Positions 17,215 through 25,403 of a stretch of DNA of 64,000 bases are shown here, piece after piece. Below the pieces are notes generated by a model that did not search any database, was not told the DNA's origin, and worked only from the letters and a program-made list of their open reading frames with translations. Positions within the stretch are counted from its first letter, which is position 1. Every line of letters starts with the position of its first letter. The DNA is from CAZVNZ01 sp964628515 (GTDB lineage: Bacteria; Bacillota; Clostridia; Christensenellales; Christensenellaceae). Location of the stretch: contig CAZVNZ010000002.1 in assembly GCA_964628515.1 (NCBI GenBank), positions 62,001-126,000 on the forward strand, given 5' to 3'. Made by a program: the position numbers and the translations under genes.

Positions 17215-18570
17215 ATGGATTTTAAAAATAATAAATTTTTAGTTGTGGGTATGGCAAAAAGCGGTGTTGCCTCTGCGGTACTTTTATGCAAATTAGAAGC
17301 AAATGTTACCATCTACGACATAAAAACAAAAGAAAATCTGCCAAAAGGCACTTTAGACCCCTTAAAAAACTATACTTATAACCAACTTTTAGGGGAGGAT
17401 ATTATAGATAAAATACAGGATTTTGACGTCCTTGTACTCAGCCCCGGAGTGCCTATGGGTTTGCCCTTTATAAAAAAGGCAATAGAGTTTGAAAAGAATA
17501 TAATTTCCGAAATTGAGCTTGGTTTTTCCGTATCTAAAGCGGATTTTATTGCAATTACAGGCACAAACGGCAAAACTACCACAACGGCACTTACAGGAGA
17601 GATATTCAAAAAAGCAGGTAAAAACACCTTTGTATTGGGAAATATCGGTGTGCCCATAACTCAAGAAGCGCTAAATACTCACGAGGGGGATGTTGTTGTA
17701 GCAGAAACTGCCGCCTTGCAACTGGACGCCATTGTGGACTACAAACCTAAAGAAAGTGCAATACTTAATATTACAGAGGACCATTTAGACAGATACAAAA
17801 CAATGGAAAACTACACGGCGGCTAAAGCACGCATATTCAAAAACCAAACGGAAGAGGACTTTTGTGTGCTTAATTACGATAACGAAATTGTAAGAGGTTT
17901 ACAATACAAAATAAAGGCAAAAGTGGTGTGGTTTAGTGTTTTACAAAAGGTAGAGGGCGCATATGTGGAGGGGGACAATATTGTATTTGAGTACAATGGC
18001 AAAAAAAGTGTTATACTGCCATGCAAGGAGTTAAATATTCCCGGAAAACATAATTTGGAAAATGCTCTTGCGGCAACTGCATTAGCCGCCCTATATGATA
18101 TACCGACGGAGGTAATAGCACAAACACTAAGGGAGTTTAAGGGTGTTGAGCATAGAATAGAATTTGTGCGCACACTAAACGGTGTAACCTTTATTAATGA
18201 TTCTAAAGGCACAAACCCCGATGCCACCATAAACGCAATCAAAGCAATGGAAAAACCCACCGTACTAATTTTAGGGGGTTACGACAAGAAAAACGATTTT
18301 GTGCCACTTTTTAGTGAGTTAACAAAGTATATAAAAGCGGTTATAGTATTAGGGGATACTACAAACAAAATAATTACTGCCGCCAAGCAAACGGGGTACG
18401 AAAACTATATTAAAGCGTCCACCTTTGAGGACGGTGTACTAAAGGCGTACAGCCTTGCAGAAAAGGGAGATACCGTATTACTTTCTCCTGCTTGTGCAAG
18501 TTACGATATGTTTGAGAATTTTGAACAAAGAGGAGAGGTATTTAAAGAGATTGTCAACAAATTACAATAA
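17215..18570 (+). CDS. murD: UDP-N-acetylmuramoylalanine--D-glutamate ligase
   Basis: Adds D-glutamate to UDP-MurNAc-L-Ala; 451 residues. The N-terminal Rossmann-like domain starts FLVVGMAKSGVAS, the P-loop is GTNGKTTTT near 111, and the C-terminal domain has NDSKGTNPDATINAI near 328. The start is ATG 17215 with GGAGG at 17202-17206; the frame is open upstream, but that part lies inside mraY. Its last 20 bases overlap the ftsW frame. Confidence 0.95.
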   Translation: MDFKNNKFLVVGMAKSGVASAVLLCKLEANVTIYDIKTKENLPKGTLDPLKNYTYNQLLGEDIIDKIQDFDVLVLSPGVPMGLPFIKKAIEFEKNIISEIELGFSVSKADFIAITGTNGKTTTTALTGEIFKKAGKNTFVLGNIGVPITQEALNTHEGDVVVAETAALQLDAIVDYKPKESAILNITEDHLDRYKTMENYTAAKARIFKNQTEEDFCVLNYDNEIVRGLQYKIKAKVVWFSVLQKVEGAYVEGDNIVFEYNGKKSVILPCKELNIPGKHNLENALAATALAALYDIPTEVIAQTLREFKGVEHRIEFVRTLNGVTFINDSKGTNPDATINAIKAMEKPTVLILGGYDKKNDFVPLFSELTKYIKAVIVLGDTTNKIITAAKQTGYENYIKASTFEDGVLKAYSLAEKGDTVLLSPACASYDMFENFEQRGEVFKEIVNKLQ

Positions 18571-19723
18571 ACAGCATACTTTGCATAAGAGTAACTTTGA
18601 TTACTTTTTGCTAATAACTGTAATAATTTTAGTTGCATATGGGATGATAATGGTGTTCAGCTCCAGTTATTATATGGCGCAAAGTTCCAAAAATTACGAC
18701 TTCGACGGGCTTGGGTTGTTTAAAAAGCAGCTTGTGGGTGCTGTTATCGGTATTGCCGGTTTATTGGTTTTTTCTTTTATAGACTACAAAAAACTAATTA
18801 AGCTAAAATACTTTTTTTTGGCGGTAGCCATAGTGTTTTTAATAATAGTGCTAATCCCCGGAGTGGGTACAAACTTAAACGGTTCTACACGTTGGGTACG
18901 TGTGTTTAATATAAGCATACAACCCTCGGAAATTGCAAAGTTTGCACTAATAATATTTGTAGCCTCAAACATTTACGTAAACAGAAACCGTATGGATACC
19001 TTTAGATACGGTATGATGCCAAACATTTTAATGGTGGTTGTAATAGCGGTTTTTCTAATACTGCAACCCAACTTTTCTGCAATATTTTTGCTGTCCTCTC
19101 TTGTTTTTATTATGATGTTTATCGGAGGTGCAAAAGGCTGGCAACTGGGCGCAATGGGTGCGGCGGCGGCGATTGGCGGTTTTGGTATTATGATGCTTGA
19201 AAGCTATCGTGCAGAGCGTATTGCGGACTTTACAACCCCGTGGCTTGACGCATCAGACGGTGGATATCAGGTTACACAATCTTTATACGGCATAGGGGCA
19301 GGCGGTTTCTTTGGTAGCGGTCTTGGAAACTCTAAGCAAAAACTCCTGTATCTACCCTACGGAGACTCGGATTTTATATTCTCCATAATATGCGAGGAGC
19401 TTGGATTTATAGGGGCAATATTTTTAATTGCCTTGTTTATATTTTTAATATACAGAGGTATAAAAATAGCTTCAAGGGCGCCGGATATGTTTGGTACTAT
19501 GGTAGCAACGGGCATAGTTGCAATAATAGCCTTGCAGGTTATTATAAACATTGCGGTAGTAACCGCATCTATGCCACCTACGGGTGTATCTTTGCCCTTT
19601 ATAAGTTACGGTAACTCGAGTTTGGTTATTTTTATGAGTATGATAGGTATTTTACTCAATATAGGAAAGCAAGGGCAAAAAGCAATAATGGAAACTAAGC
19701 AACAAAGCGGTAATATACAATGA
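18551..19723 (+). CDS. ftsW: SEDS family septal peptidoglycan glycosyltransferase FtsW
   Basis: Polytopic protein of about ten membrane segments and 390 residues. SEDS proteins polymerise lipid II and normally act together with a class B PBP. Family blocks are SSSYYMAQ after segment 1, NGSTRWV near 115, QPSEIAKFALIIF near 130, LPYGDSDFIFSI near 277 and MPPTGVSLPFISYGNSS near 343. Start is uncertain: TTG 18551 (GGAGAGG 12 bases upstream) or TTG 18581; no ATG lies before the first membrane segment. In this cluster its natural PBP partner is the inactive homologue at 12620-14755. No murG follows, unlike most clusters. Confidence 0.9.
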   Translation: MSTNYNKQHTLHKSNFDYFLLITVIILVAYGMIMVFSSSYYMAQSSKNYDFDGLGLFKKQLVGAVIGIAGLLVFSFIDYKKLIKLKYFFLAVAIVFLIIVLIPGVGTNLNGSTRWVRVFNISIQPSEIAKFALIIFVASNIYVNRNRMDTFRYGMMPNILMVVVIAVFLILQPNFSAIFLLSSLVFIMMFIGGAKGWQLGAMGAAAAIGGFGIMMLESYRAERIADFTTPWLDASDGGYQVTQSLYGIGAGGFFGSGLGNSKQKLLYLPYGDSDFIFSIICEELGFIGAIFLIALFIFLIYRGIKIASRAPDMFGTMVATGIVAIIALQVIINIAVVTASMPPTGVSLPFISYGNSSLVIFMSMIGILLNIGKQGQKAIMETKQQSGNIQ

Positions 19724-20637
19724 AAAAAAAGCGTAAAAACAATTCCAACGTAAAAACAATACTTGGAATAATTGTAGCAATATTAATTATTTCGGCGGTG
19801 GGGTACTTTATGTACGCCCTGCTTCAAGTGGAGGAAATAAAATTTACAGGCAACAAAAAGTTTAACAACAGCTACCTTGAAGGGCTTGCGGATGTAGAGG
19901 AAAAAACCCATATGTTTTTTGCAGATACCGATGCCATAAAAGAAAACTTAGAAAAAGAGCCGTATATAGAAATTTTGGAAATCGGCAAGCAGTACCCAAA
20001 CACCATTAAGGTAACGGTAAAAGAAAGAGAGCCTAAAGCTCTTGTTAAATATGCAGACAGCTATTTACTCATAGACGGGGAGGCTAATATGCTTGCAATA
20101 CTGCCAACTTTACCTGAAGAATCCTATCCTGTATCCGAAGGTTTTAATATAAATGCGGTAACTTTGGGCAAACCCCTTGCAACTGAGGACACCTTTAAAG
20201 TCTCCGTACTAACAGACATTGTAGAAGAGCTATACAACAAAGAAATTACAGACAGGGTGGTAAACATAGATTTAGCGGATATAAACAGTATTAAAATGAA
20301 GACAAACGAAGGCTTAAACATTAAGTTTGGGCAGTCGGATAAAATATCGGATAAAATTAAGTGGATAAAAAAAATGATAGTTCAACTTGCCAAAGAGGGT
20401 AAAAAGGGTGGCTCCTTAGATGTTTCCTCAGGCAGTATGGCAACTTATAAACCGCCGGAAGGTGTGGGCAGCAACACAGAGGAGCCAAATCCAACGGGGC
20501 AGGACCCTGCATTAGACGACATCACCAATAATACACAAGAAAGCGGAGAAGAGCCCACAGGCAGTAGTAAGCCAAAGGAGGATGAAGTCTCTCAAAATGG
20601 CGAAAATAACGAAAATACAGAGGACAATCAAGAGTAA
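19720..20637 (+). CDS. ftsQ: Cell division protein FtsQ/DivIB
   Basis: Bitopic divisome protein, 305 residues: a basic N-terminal tail, one membrane segment (about 14-35), and a POTRA domain beginning EEIKFTGNKKFNNSYL. The block EPYIEILEIGKQYPNTIKVTVKERE is the typical end of the FtsQ POTRA. A beta domain follows to about 230, then an acidic Pro/Glu/Asn tail of some 70 residues that I take as disordered. It bridges FtsL/DivIC to the rest of the divisome. ATG overlaps the ftsW stop by 4 bases. Confidence 0.9.
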   Translation: MKKKRKNNSNVKTILGIIVAILIISAVGYFMYALLQVEEIKFTGNKKFNNSYLEGLADVEEKTHMFFADTDAIKENLEKEPYIEILEIGKQYPNTIKVTVKEREPKALVKYADSYLLIDGEANMLAILPTLPEESYPVSEGFNINAVTLGKPLATEDTFKVSVLTDIVEELYNKEITDRVVNIDLADINSIKMKTNEGLNIKFGQSDKISDKIKWIKKMIVQLAKEGKKGGSLDVSSGSMATYKPPEGVGSNTEEPNPTGQDPALDDITNNTQESGEEPTGSSKPKEDEVSQNGENNENTEDNQE

Positions 20638-20725
20638 AGGTTAAAACCTTACAAATTTACCGTAATAGCAAAAAAAATATTACTTAAATGTTAAAAAGTA
20701 TTTTATTTTTTGTTAAAATGTGCTA

Positions 20726-20734
20726 TGATATAAT
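20726..20734 (+). promoter_or_regulatory. Extended -10 promoter ahead of ftsA
   Basis: TG-A-TATAAT at 20726-20734 is a perfect extended -10, 51 bases upstream of the ftsA ATG in a 148-base gap. Only a T-rich stretch sits at the -35 distance. It suggests that ftsA-ftsZ can be transcribed apart from the upstream cluster. Confidence 0.6.
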
Positions 20735-20785
20735 TCATATGGTTATAAATGTTTTTTCGATTGATAATTTGAGGTTTGATGTTGT

Positions 20786-21967
20786 ATGAAAGACTTCAAA
20801 ACAATAATAGAATTTGGTACTTCTAAAATAACATGTGCGTTTGCCCAACAGCTTCCGAGGAATGCTTTAGAAGTTACGGGGTGTGCGCAAATTCCATATG
20901 CAGGAATAAAAAAGGATTCGTGGGTTGACAACAAAGAAGTAATTTTTGCCTTGGAGCGTGCAATAGATGCCGTAGAAATGCAGGTTGGTACACGTATCAG
21001 AAATGCAGACGTGGGTATACCCGGTACTTTTCTGAATATTAAGTGTAGCAATGCGCAAATGCCAATTAAAAACAGAATTACAGACAGGGAAATTAATGCA
21101 ATTATAGAAAAAGCACGTAACTTCGAGGTTCCACAAGATATGACAATGGTGCAGGAATGGCCTGCATATTTCTTGTTAGACGACGGCAATATTTATTTAG
21201 AGCCGTATAACTTGCAAACAAGGGTGTTAAGAGGCTGTGTGTCCTACACAATGGCAAATAAGTTTTTCTTAACGGATGTGGTGGACTTACTAAACCACTT
21301 AGGAATAAGTGTAGACTACTTTGTACCCGAGCCACTCTCCCAAGCGCTGTATTTACTAAATGCGGAAAAGCGGGACAACCTTGCAATGCTTATAGACATT
21401 GGCTACTACGCAACAGGCGTTTCCTTAGTTTATGGTGATGCAATTATTTACTACAAAACAATACCCATGGGCGGAGGCAACATCGCAAGCGATATTTCCT
21501 ACGTTATGAAGGTAGAAAGGGAAACGGCAGAGCAGTTAAAAAGGAGATATACCTTTGGTTTAAAGGAAAACAACAGTATTTCTTATCTGTATGCAAAAAA
21601 CGGAGAGGGAAAACTGCAAAAATACCCCTACGATTTACTAAAGGATATTATAGATGCCAGAGTGGAGCATATAATAACATATGTTTCCCAAATTTTAGAA
21701 AGACAGGAAAGAAGTATTGGCAGAAAGATAGATGTGTACGTTACGGGAGGAGGCATAAATTATATGCCGGGGGCAATAAGCTTTTTTAGAGCGGTGTGTG
21801 GCAGAACGCCAACCTTAATAAAAACACCCAGTACAAAATTGCAAACTCCGGATAAACATACAACTTATGCACTTATGCAGTATGCTTTTGACGGCTATTT
21901 GCAAAGCAGACCGCTAAAAAGAAAAAAATCCCTTTTTGGTAAAGTACAAGACGTAATGTTTGAGTAA
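20786..21967 (+). CDS. ftsA: Cell division protein FtsA
   Basis: Actin-like ATPase that tethers FtsZ to the membrane; 393 residues. Phosphate-1 loop is IIEFGTSKI (Glu where most FtsA have Asp), the FtsA-specific 1C subdomain lies at about 75-150 (RIRNADVGIPG), phosphate-2 is LIDIGYYATGVSL near 205 and the adenosine block VTGGGINYMPG near 322. The C terminus ends in a basic amphipathic helix (KKSLFGKVQDVMFE), the usual membrane-targeting sequence. It precedes ftsZ by 40 bases. Confidence 0.9.
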   Translation: MKDFKTIIEFGTSKITCAFAQQLPRNALEVTGCAQIPYAGIKKDSWVDNKEVIFALERAIDAVEMQVGTRIRNADVGIPGTFLNIKCSNAQMPIKNRITDREINAIIEKARNFEVPQDMTMVQEWPAYFLLDDGNIYLEPYNLQTRVLRGCVSYTMANKFFLTDVVDLLNHLGISVDYFVPEPLSQALYLLNAEKRDNLAMLIDIGYYATGVSLVYGDAIIYYKTIPMGGGNIASDISYVMKVERETAEQLKRRYTFGLKENNSISYLYAKNGEGKLQKYPYDLLKDIIDARVEHIITYVSQILERQERSIGRKIDVYVTGGGINYMPGAISFFRAVCGRTPTLIKTPSTKLQTPDKHTTYALMQYAFDGYLQSRPLKRKKSLFGKVQDVMFE

Positions 21968-22007
21968 AAATATATTATATATATATAAATATATAGGAGG
22001 AATTTAG

Positions 22008-23216
22008 ATGCCTATCGAGTTTGATAATAATAGTGAGAATTTTGCAAAAATACGTGTATTTGGCGTAGGCGGTGCAGGTAATAATGCAGTAAACAGAATG
22101 ATAGAATTTGGTGTAAAGGGTGCAGAGCTTATTGCTGTAAATACAGATAAGCAAGCGCTGTTTCTCTCTAAAGCCAATCAGAAGATACAAATCGGCGAAA
22201 AGCTTACAAAGGGCTTAGGCTCGGGCGGAGACCCACAAACAGGCAAAGGAGCGGCAGAAGAAAGCCAAGAAGAGCTTAACTCTGTAATTAAAGGCTCGGA
22301 TTTAGTATTTGTTGCTTGCGGTTTAGGCGGTGGCACGGGTACGGGTGCGGCTCCTGTAATTGCGGAAATAGCAAGGGAAAGCCACATACTTACAATAGCC
22401 TTTGCAACCCGCCCCTTTTGGTTTGAAGGGCAACCCAGAGCAAAAGCCGCTCAAAAGGGTTTTGAAGAATTAAGAGATGCGGTAGACACCATTGTAGTAA
22501 TACCCAACGATAAACTCCTTAGTGCGGTAAACAAAGATACATCCCTTGTGGATGCCTTTAAAGTGGCAGACGATGTACTAAGACAGGGAATACAAGGCAT
22601 CATAGATTTAATAGGCAAGCCTGCCTTAATTAACTTAGACTTTGCGGATGTCAGAAAGGTTATGACACTAAGAGGTGTTGCCCATATGGGCATAGGCATA
22701 GGCTATGGAGACGGCAAAACGGTAGAGGCAGCCAAACAGGCTATTAACAGTCCGCTGTTAGACACCACCATAGAAGGCGCAAGAGGTATTATTTTCAACG
22801 TAACGGGAGACCCATCCTTAGGAATGTTTGAAATACAAGAGGCGGCACGCATTATTCAAGAAGGGGCAGACCCAAATGCAGATATTTTCTTTGGTGTATG
22901 TATAGACCCATCCTTAGAGGACGAAGTGCGTATAACGGTTATTGCAACAGGGTTTGATCACCCTGCGGAAGAGTTAAAGCCTTCACCTACGGTAAAGCGC
23001 ATTACAGAAAAAATAGAAACCACAGAGGAATTGGAGTTAGGCTCTCAAATTGCAACACCAATGCCTTCGATTAGAGAAAAGCAAGAATACAGAGAAACTG
23101 CCTCAACTACCTATACGCCCTCATCTTCCACTCAAGAGCAATACCTACCGGACGATGATTTAGAAATTCCTTCCTTTTTAAAGAGAAAACCTAAAAGGAA
23201 CAAAACGGAATTTTAA
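22008..23216 (+). CDS. ftsZ: Cell division protein FtsZ
   Basis: Tubulin-like GTPase that forms the Z ring; 402 residues. The GTP-binding core has GVGGAGNNAVNRM near 17, the tubulin signature GGGTGTGAAP near 104, and the T7 synergy loop NLDFADVRKVM near 207. A linker of about 55 residues leads to the conserved C-terminal peptide LEIPSFLKRKPKR, which binds FtsA and SepF. AGGAGG precedes the ATG. A strong terminator follows. Confidence 0.98.
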   Translation: MPIEFDNNSENFAKIRVFGVGGAGNNAVNRMIEFGVKGAELIAVNTDKQALFLSKANQKIQIGEKLTKGLGSGGDPQTGKGAAEESQEELNSVIKGSDLVFVACGLGGGTGTGAAPVIAEIARESHILTIAFATRPFWFEGQPRAKAAQKGFEELRDAVDTIVVIPNDKLLSAVNKDTSLVDAFKVADDVLRQGIQGIIDLIGKPALINLDFADVRKVMTLRGVAHMGIGIGYGDGKTVEAAKQAINSPLLDTTIEGARGIIFNVTGDPSLGMFEIQEAARIIQEGADPNADIFFGVCIDPSLEDEVRITVIATGFDHPAEELKPSPTVKRITEKIETTEELELGSQIATPMPSIREKQEYRETASTTYTPSSSTQEQYLPDDDLEIPSFLKRKPKRNKTEF

Positions 23217-23251
23217 TAAATAAATTGTAAAAATAATTTTTAATAGATTGC

Positions 23252-23292
23252 AGTAAGCTCCCATACATTGTTTTGTGGGAGCTTACTTTTTG
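23252..23292 (+). terminator. Rho-independent terminator of ftsZ
   Basis: AGTAAGCTCCCA (23252-23263) pairs perfectly with TGGGAGCTTACT (23276-23287), 12-base loop, then TTTT. There is no T run on the other strand, so it serves ftsZ only and not the convergent gene. Confidence 0.9.
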
Positions 23293-23317
23293 ACTTTATT
23301 TAGCTGCAATTATTTGC

Positions 23318-25027
23318 TTATTTTCTGTGCCTATCCATTCGAGAGCCTGTAGTTTTAGGTGTTTTAGGCTTTCTGACTATTAGCTCTACCTCTTTTACCG
23401 GAGGGGGAGTGGTAGATAGCGATGGTGGCAAGTCCTCCTCCTGTTGTGGATCGATTTTGGGTTGTGGCTCTACTTGGGGAGTTGTTTCCTGTGGCACTAC
23501 TTCTTGGATTACTACTTCTTGTGGAGCAACCTCCTGCGGNNNNNNNNNNNNNNNNNNNNNNNNNNNNNNNNNNNNNNNNNNNNNNNNNNNNNNNNNNNNN
23601 NNNNNNNNNNNNNNNNNNNNNNNNNNNNNNNNNNNNNNNTCTTGTGGAGCAACCTCCTGCGGTGCACCCTCTTGTGGTGTAACCGCTTGCGGTATTATCT
23701 CTTGGGGAGTAGGTACATCAACATTAACTACTTCCTCTGCTACGGCATTTTCAGTATGGGTTGACATATGTTTACCCTCATAATCATCACCCTTGACAAA
23801 AGGAACATCTATTTTACGCACTTTGGCTTTTTCAGCACCATCATCACCATTAACCAAAGGTTGACGGGATTTTTTAGCATCTATATTTTTTTGCTCCTCT
23901 AAAATTTGCTTTTTTGCATGTCTGAAAATTTGGGTATGCTCGCTTAAATCTCGCTTTCTGTACACCTTTTCCGTGTCTTGAGACGGGGGCTTGGTAACCA
24001 AAAATTTGCTGTCGTACAATTTTTTGCCGTTGTCCTCCGACTCCATAATAGGCGCTTGAATAGGGGAGGAATACTCAACATTTTTTTCCTCGTGTACCTC
24101 TTCCAAAACTGCCTCCGCCGCCTTTGCTTTTTTATTTTTAGATGCGGAAACTATTACAATTATAATAACGAGTATCAGTATTGCTGCCGCACCAATCACG
24201 TAGTACATAAAGTAAGGGTCGGTATTGTAGGCAACGTTAAAACTGTTTGCAATACCGGCAAAAAAGCCTGCTATACCCGTTTGCTCGGGTGTTGGCTGGG
24301 GTGTTGGCTGTATTGTAGGCTCGGGCGTTAGCTCCGGCGTAGGCTCGGGGGTTGGATCGGGCGTAGGCTCGGGAGTTGGAGCCGGAGTGGGGGAGGGGGT
24401 GGCAACGGGCAGGGCAAATACAAAAGAGTTTGCAAGCCCTCTAACCTTTTCTTCGTTATTTGGGTTGCCGGAATTATATGTAAGCGTAAGGGTAGCAATA
24501 CTGCCGTCCTTTATTGTACTGTTAATTTCTGCGCTGTAATTGCTATTTACAAGGCTTGTGCCCTTTAAAAGATAGGATAGTTCGCCGTTAAGTGTGCTTG
24601 GAGAAATCTCGGAAATATCGTAATAATCCGAGTAAAATGCTTCTAAAGCTTGGGAAAAAGCGGTTAGCTGTTCAGAGTTTAAACCTGTAATATCGTTTGG
24701 TATAATAAGAGTGGCATCTTCGTTTTTATTATAAGCCTCGGGTGGCAAAAAATTCTGTAAATCAGCGGAGGACACTTTAAGAGAGTAGGCAAGGGCGTTG
24801 TTTTCGTCGTATTCGTTAATTAAAAACCTTACATCGTCAGGGTCGCTGTGCACCTTTTCCAGTAAATCCGCAAACATATTGCTTTCCTCGGGGGTGTAGA
24901 AATAAATACCCTCACCCTGTGGAATATCTATGGTAAATTGAAGTTTTTCGTCTGTATATTGCGCAAAAGCAACGGTAGGCAAAAGTAGTATTAATATTGC
25001 AACAGCAACCATGCAGATTTTTTTCAT
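23318..25027 (-). CDS. Secreted/membrane protein with Pro-Thr linker and cytoplasmic pentapeptide repeats (contains assembly gap)
   Basis: I recognise no family. From the N terminus: signal peptide (1-22, cut after AFA), an extracellular domain of about 185 residues, a PTPEPTPDPT-type linker at 209-249, a membrane segment at about 276-294, and a charged cytoplasmic part of more than 270 residues. The last part carries degenerate P-Q-E-x-x pentapeptides, and 100 N interrupt them at 23540-23639, so the true repeat number and frame across the gap are unknown. The tail ends in basic residues (TGSRMDRHRK). The topology suggests an envelope-spanning protein; the Pro-Thr linker is like those that cross the cell wall. 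It is convergent with ftsZ. Confidence 0.7.
   Translation of the reverse strand: MKKICMVAVAILILLLPTVAFAQYTDEKLQFTIDIPQGEGIYFYTPEESNMFADLLEKVHSDPDDVRFLINEYDENNALAYSLKVSSADLQNFLPPEAYNKNEDATLIIPNDITGLNSEQLTAFSQALEAFYSDYYDISEISPSTLNGELSYLLKGTSLVNSNYSAEINSTIKDGSIATLTLTYNSGNPNNEEKVRGLANSFVFALPVATPSPTPAPTPEPTPDPTPEPTPELTPEPTIQPTPQPTPEQTGIAGFFAGIANSFNVAYNTDPYFMYYVIGAAAILILVIIIVIVSASKNKKAKAAEAVLEEVHEEKNVEYSSPIQAPIMESEDNGKKLYDSKFLVTKPPSQDTEKVYRKRDLSEHTQIFRHAKKQILEEQKNIDAKKSRQPLVNGDDGAEKAKVRKIDVPFVKGDDYEGKHMSTHTENAVAEEVVNVDVPTPQEIIPQAVTPQEGAPQEVAPQXXXXXXXXXXXXXXXXXXXXXXXXXXXXXXXXXXPQEVAPQEVVIQEVVPQETTPQVEPQPKIDPQQEEDLPPSLSTTPPPVKEVELIVRKPKTPKTTGSRMDRHRK
23474..23708 (-). repeat. 15-bp tandem repeat encoding P-Q-E-x-x, broken by the gap
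   Basis: On the minus strand the visible units read PQEII, PQAVT, PQEGA, PQEVA, then the N gap, then PQEVA, PQEVV, IQEVV, PQETT. The same sequence (CTTGTGGAGCAACCTCC on the plus strand) stands on both sides of the gap, which points to an unresolved near-identical tandem array. Confidence 0.85.
23540..23639. other. Assembly gap of 100 N
   Basis: Exactly 100 undetermined bases; a round number is normally a placeholder for a gap of unknown size. It falls inside the tandem repeat. Confidence 0.99.
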
Positions 25028-25121
25028 GTAAGTGTTTATACCTCTCTATATGTAAAAAATTTTCCAATATATATAATACAACAATTTACCTTTTTTTGCA
25101 ATTATTTATCCCCATTTTTAT

Positions 25122-25149
25122 TTGACTTTTGATGATTATGATGTATAAT
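25122..25149 (+). promoter_or_regulatory. Sigma-A promoter of the FMN riboswitch transcript
   Basis: TTGACT (25122-25127), a 16-base spacer and TATAAT (25144-25149). The leader begins close to the riboswitch at 25167. Confidence 0.75.
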
Positions 25150-25166
25150 TAATTTATAAGTGTAAA

Positions 25167-25293
25167 TATATTCGGGGCAGGGTGTAAATCCCTACCGGCA
25201 GTATAGCCTGCGAGCCTTAAGTGGTTGAGACGGTGTAATTCCGTTGCCGACAGTAATAGAACTAATATTCTTAAGTCTGGATGAGAGAATAAC
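25167..25293 (+). ncRNA. FMN riboswitch (RFN element)
   Basis: The conserved RFN blocks occur in order: TTCGGGGCAGGGTG (25171-25184), TCCCTACCGGC (25189-25199), GTATAGCCTGCGAGCC (25201-25216), a P4-type hairpin with GACGGTGTAATTCCGTTG, CCGACAGT (25247-25254) and AAGTCTGGATGAGAGAA (25273-25289). P1 can close by TATTC (25169-25173) with GAATA (25287-25291). RFN elements bind FMN and turn off riboflavin synthesis or uptake. The gene below is the riboflavin transporter ribU, and a terminator lies between them, so control is probably at transcription. Confidence 0.95.
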
Positions 25294-25302
25294 TTTTTTT
25301 TG

Positions 25303-25331
25303 TTTCCGAATTTATTTGCGGAAATTTTTTT
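25303..25331 (+). terminator. Terminator in the FMN riboswitch expression platform
   Basis: TTTCCG (25303-25308) pairs with CGGAAA (25319-25324), extended inward by AA/TT, followed by seven T. It lies 10 bases after the aptamer and 72 bases ahead of the ribU start. Confidence 0.7.
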
Positions 25332-25403
25332 GTTTACAAACTAAAATTTCAAGGCAAAAGGATGCGTAGAATTAATATAATTCTACGGAAACGGAGTATA
25401 TTT

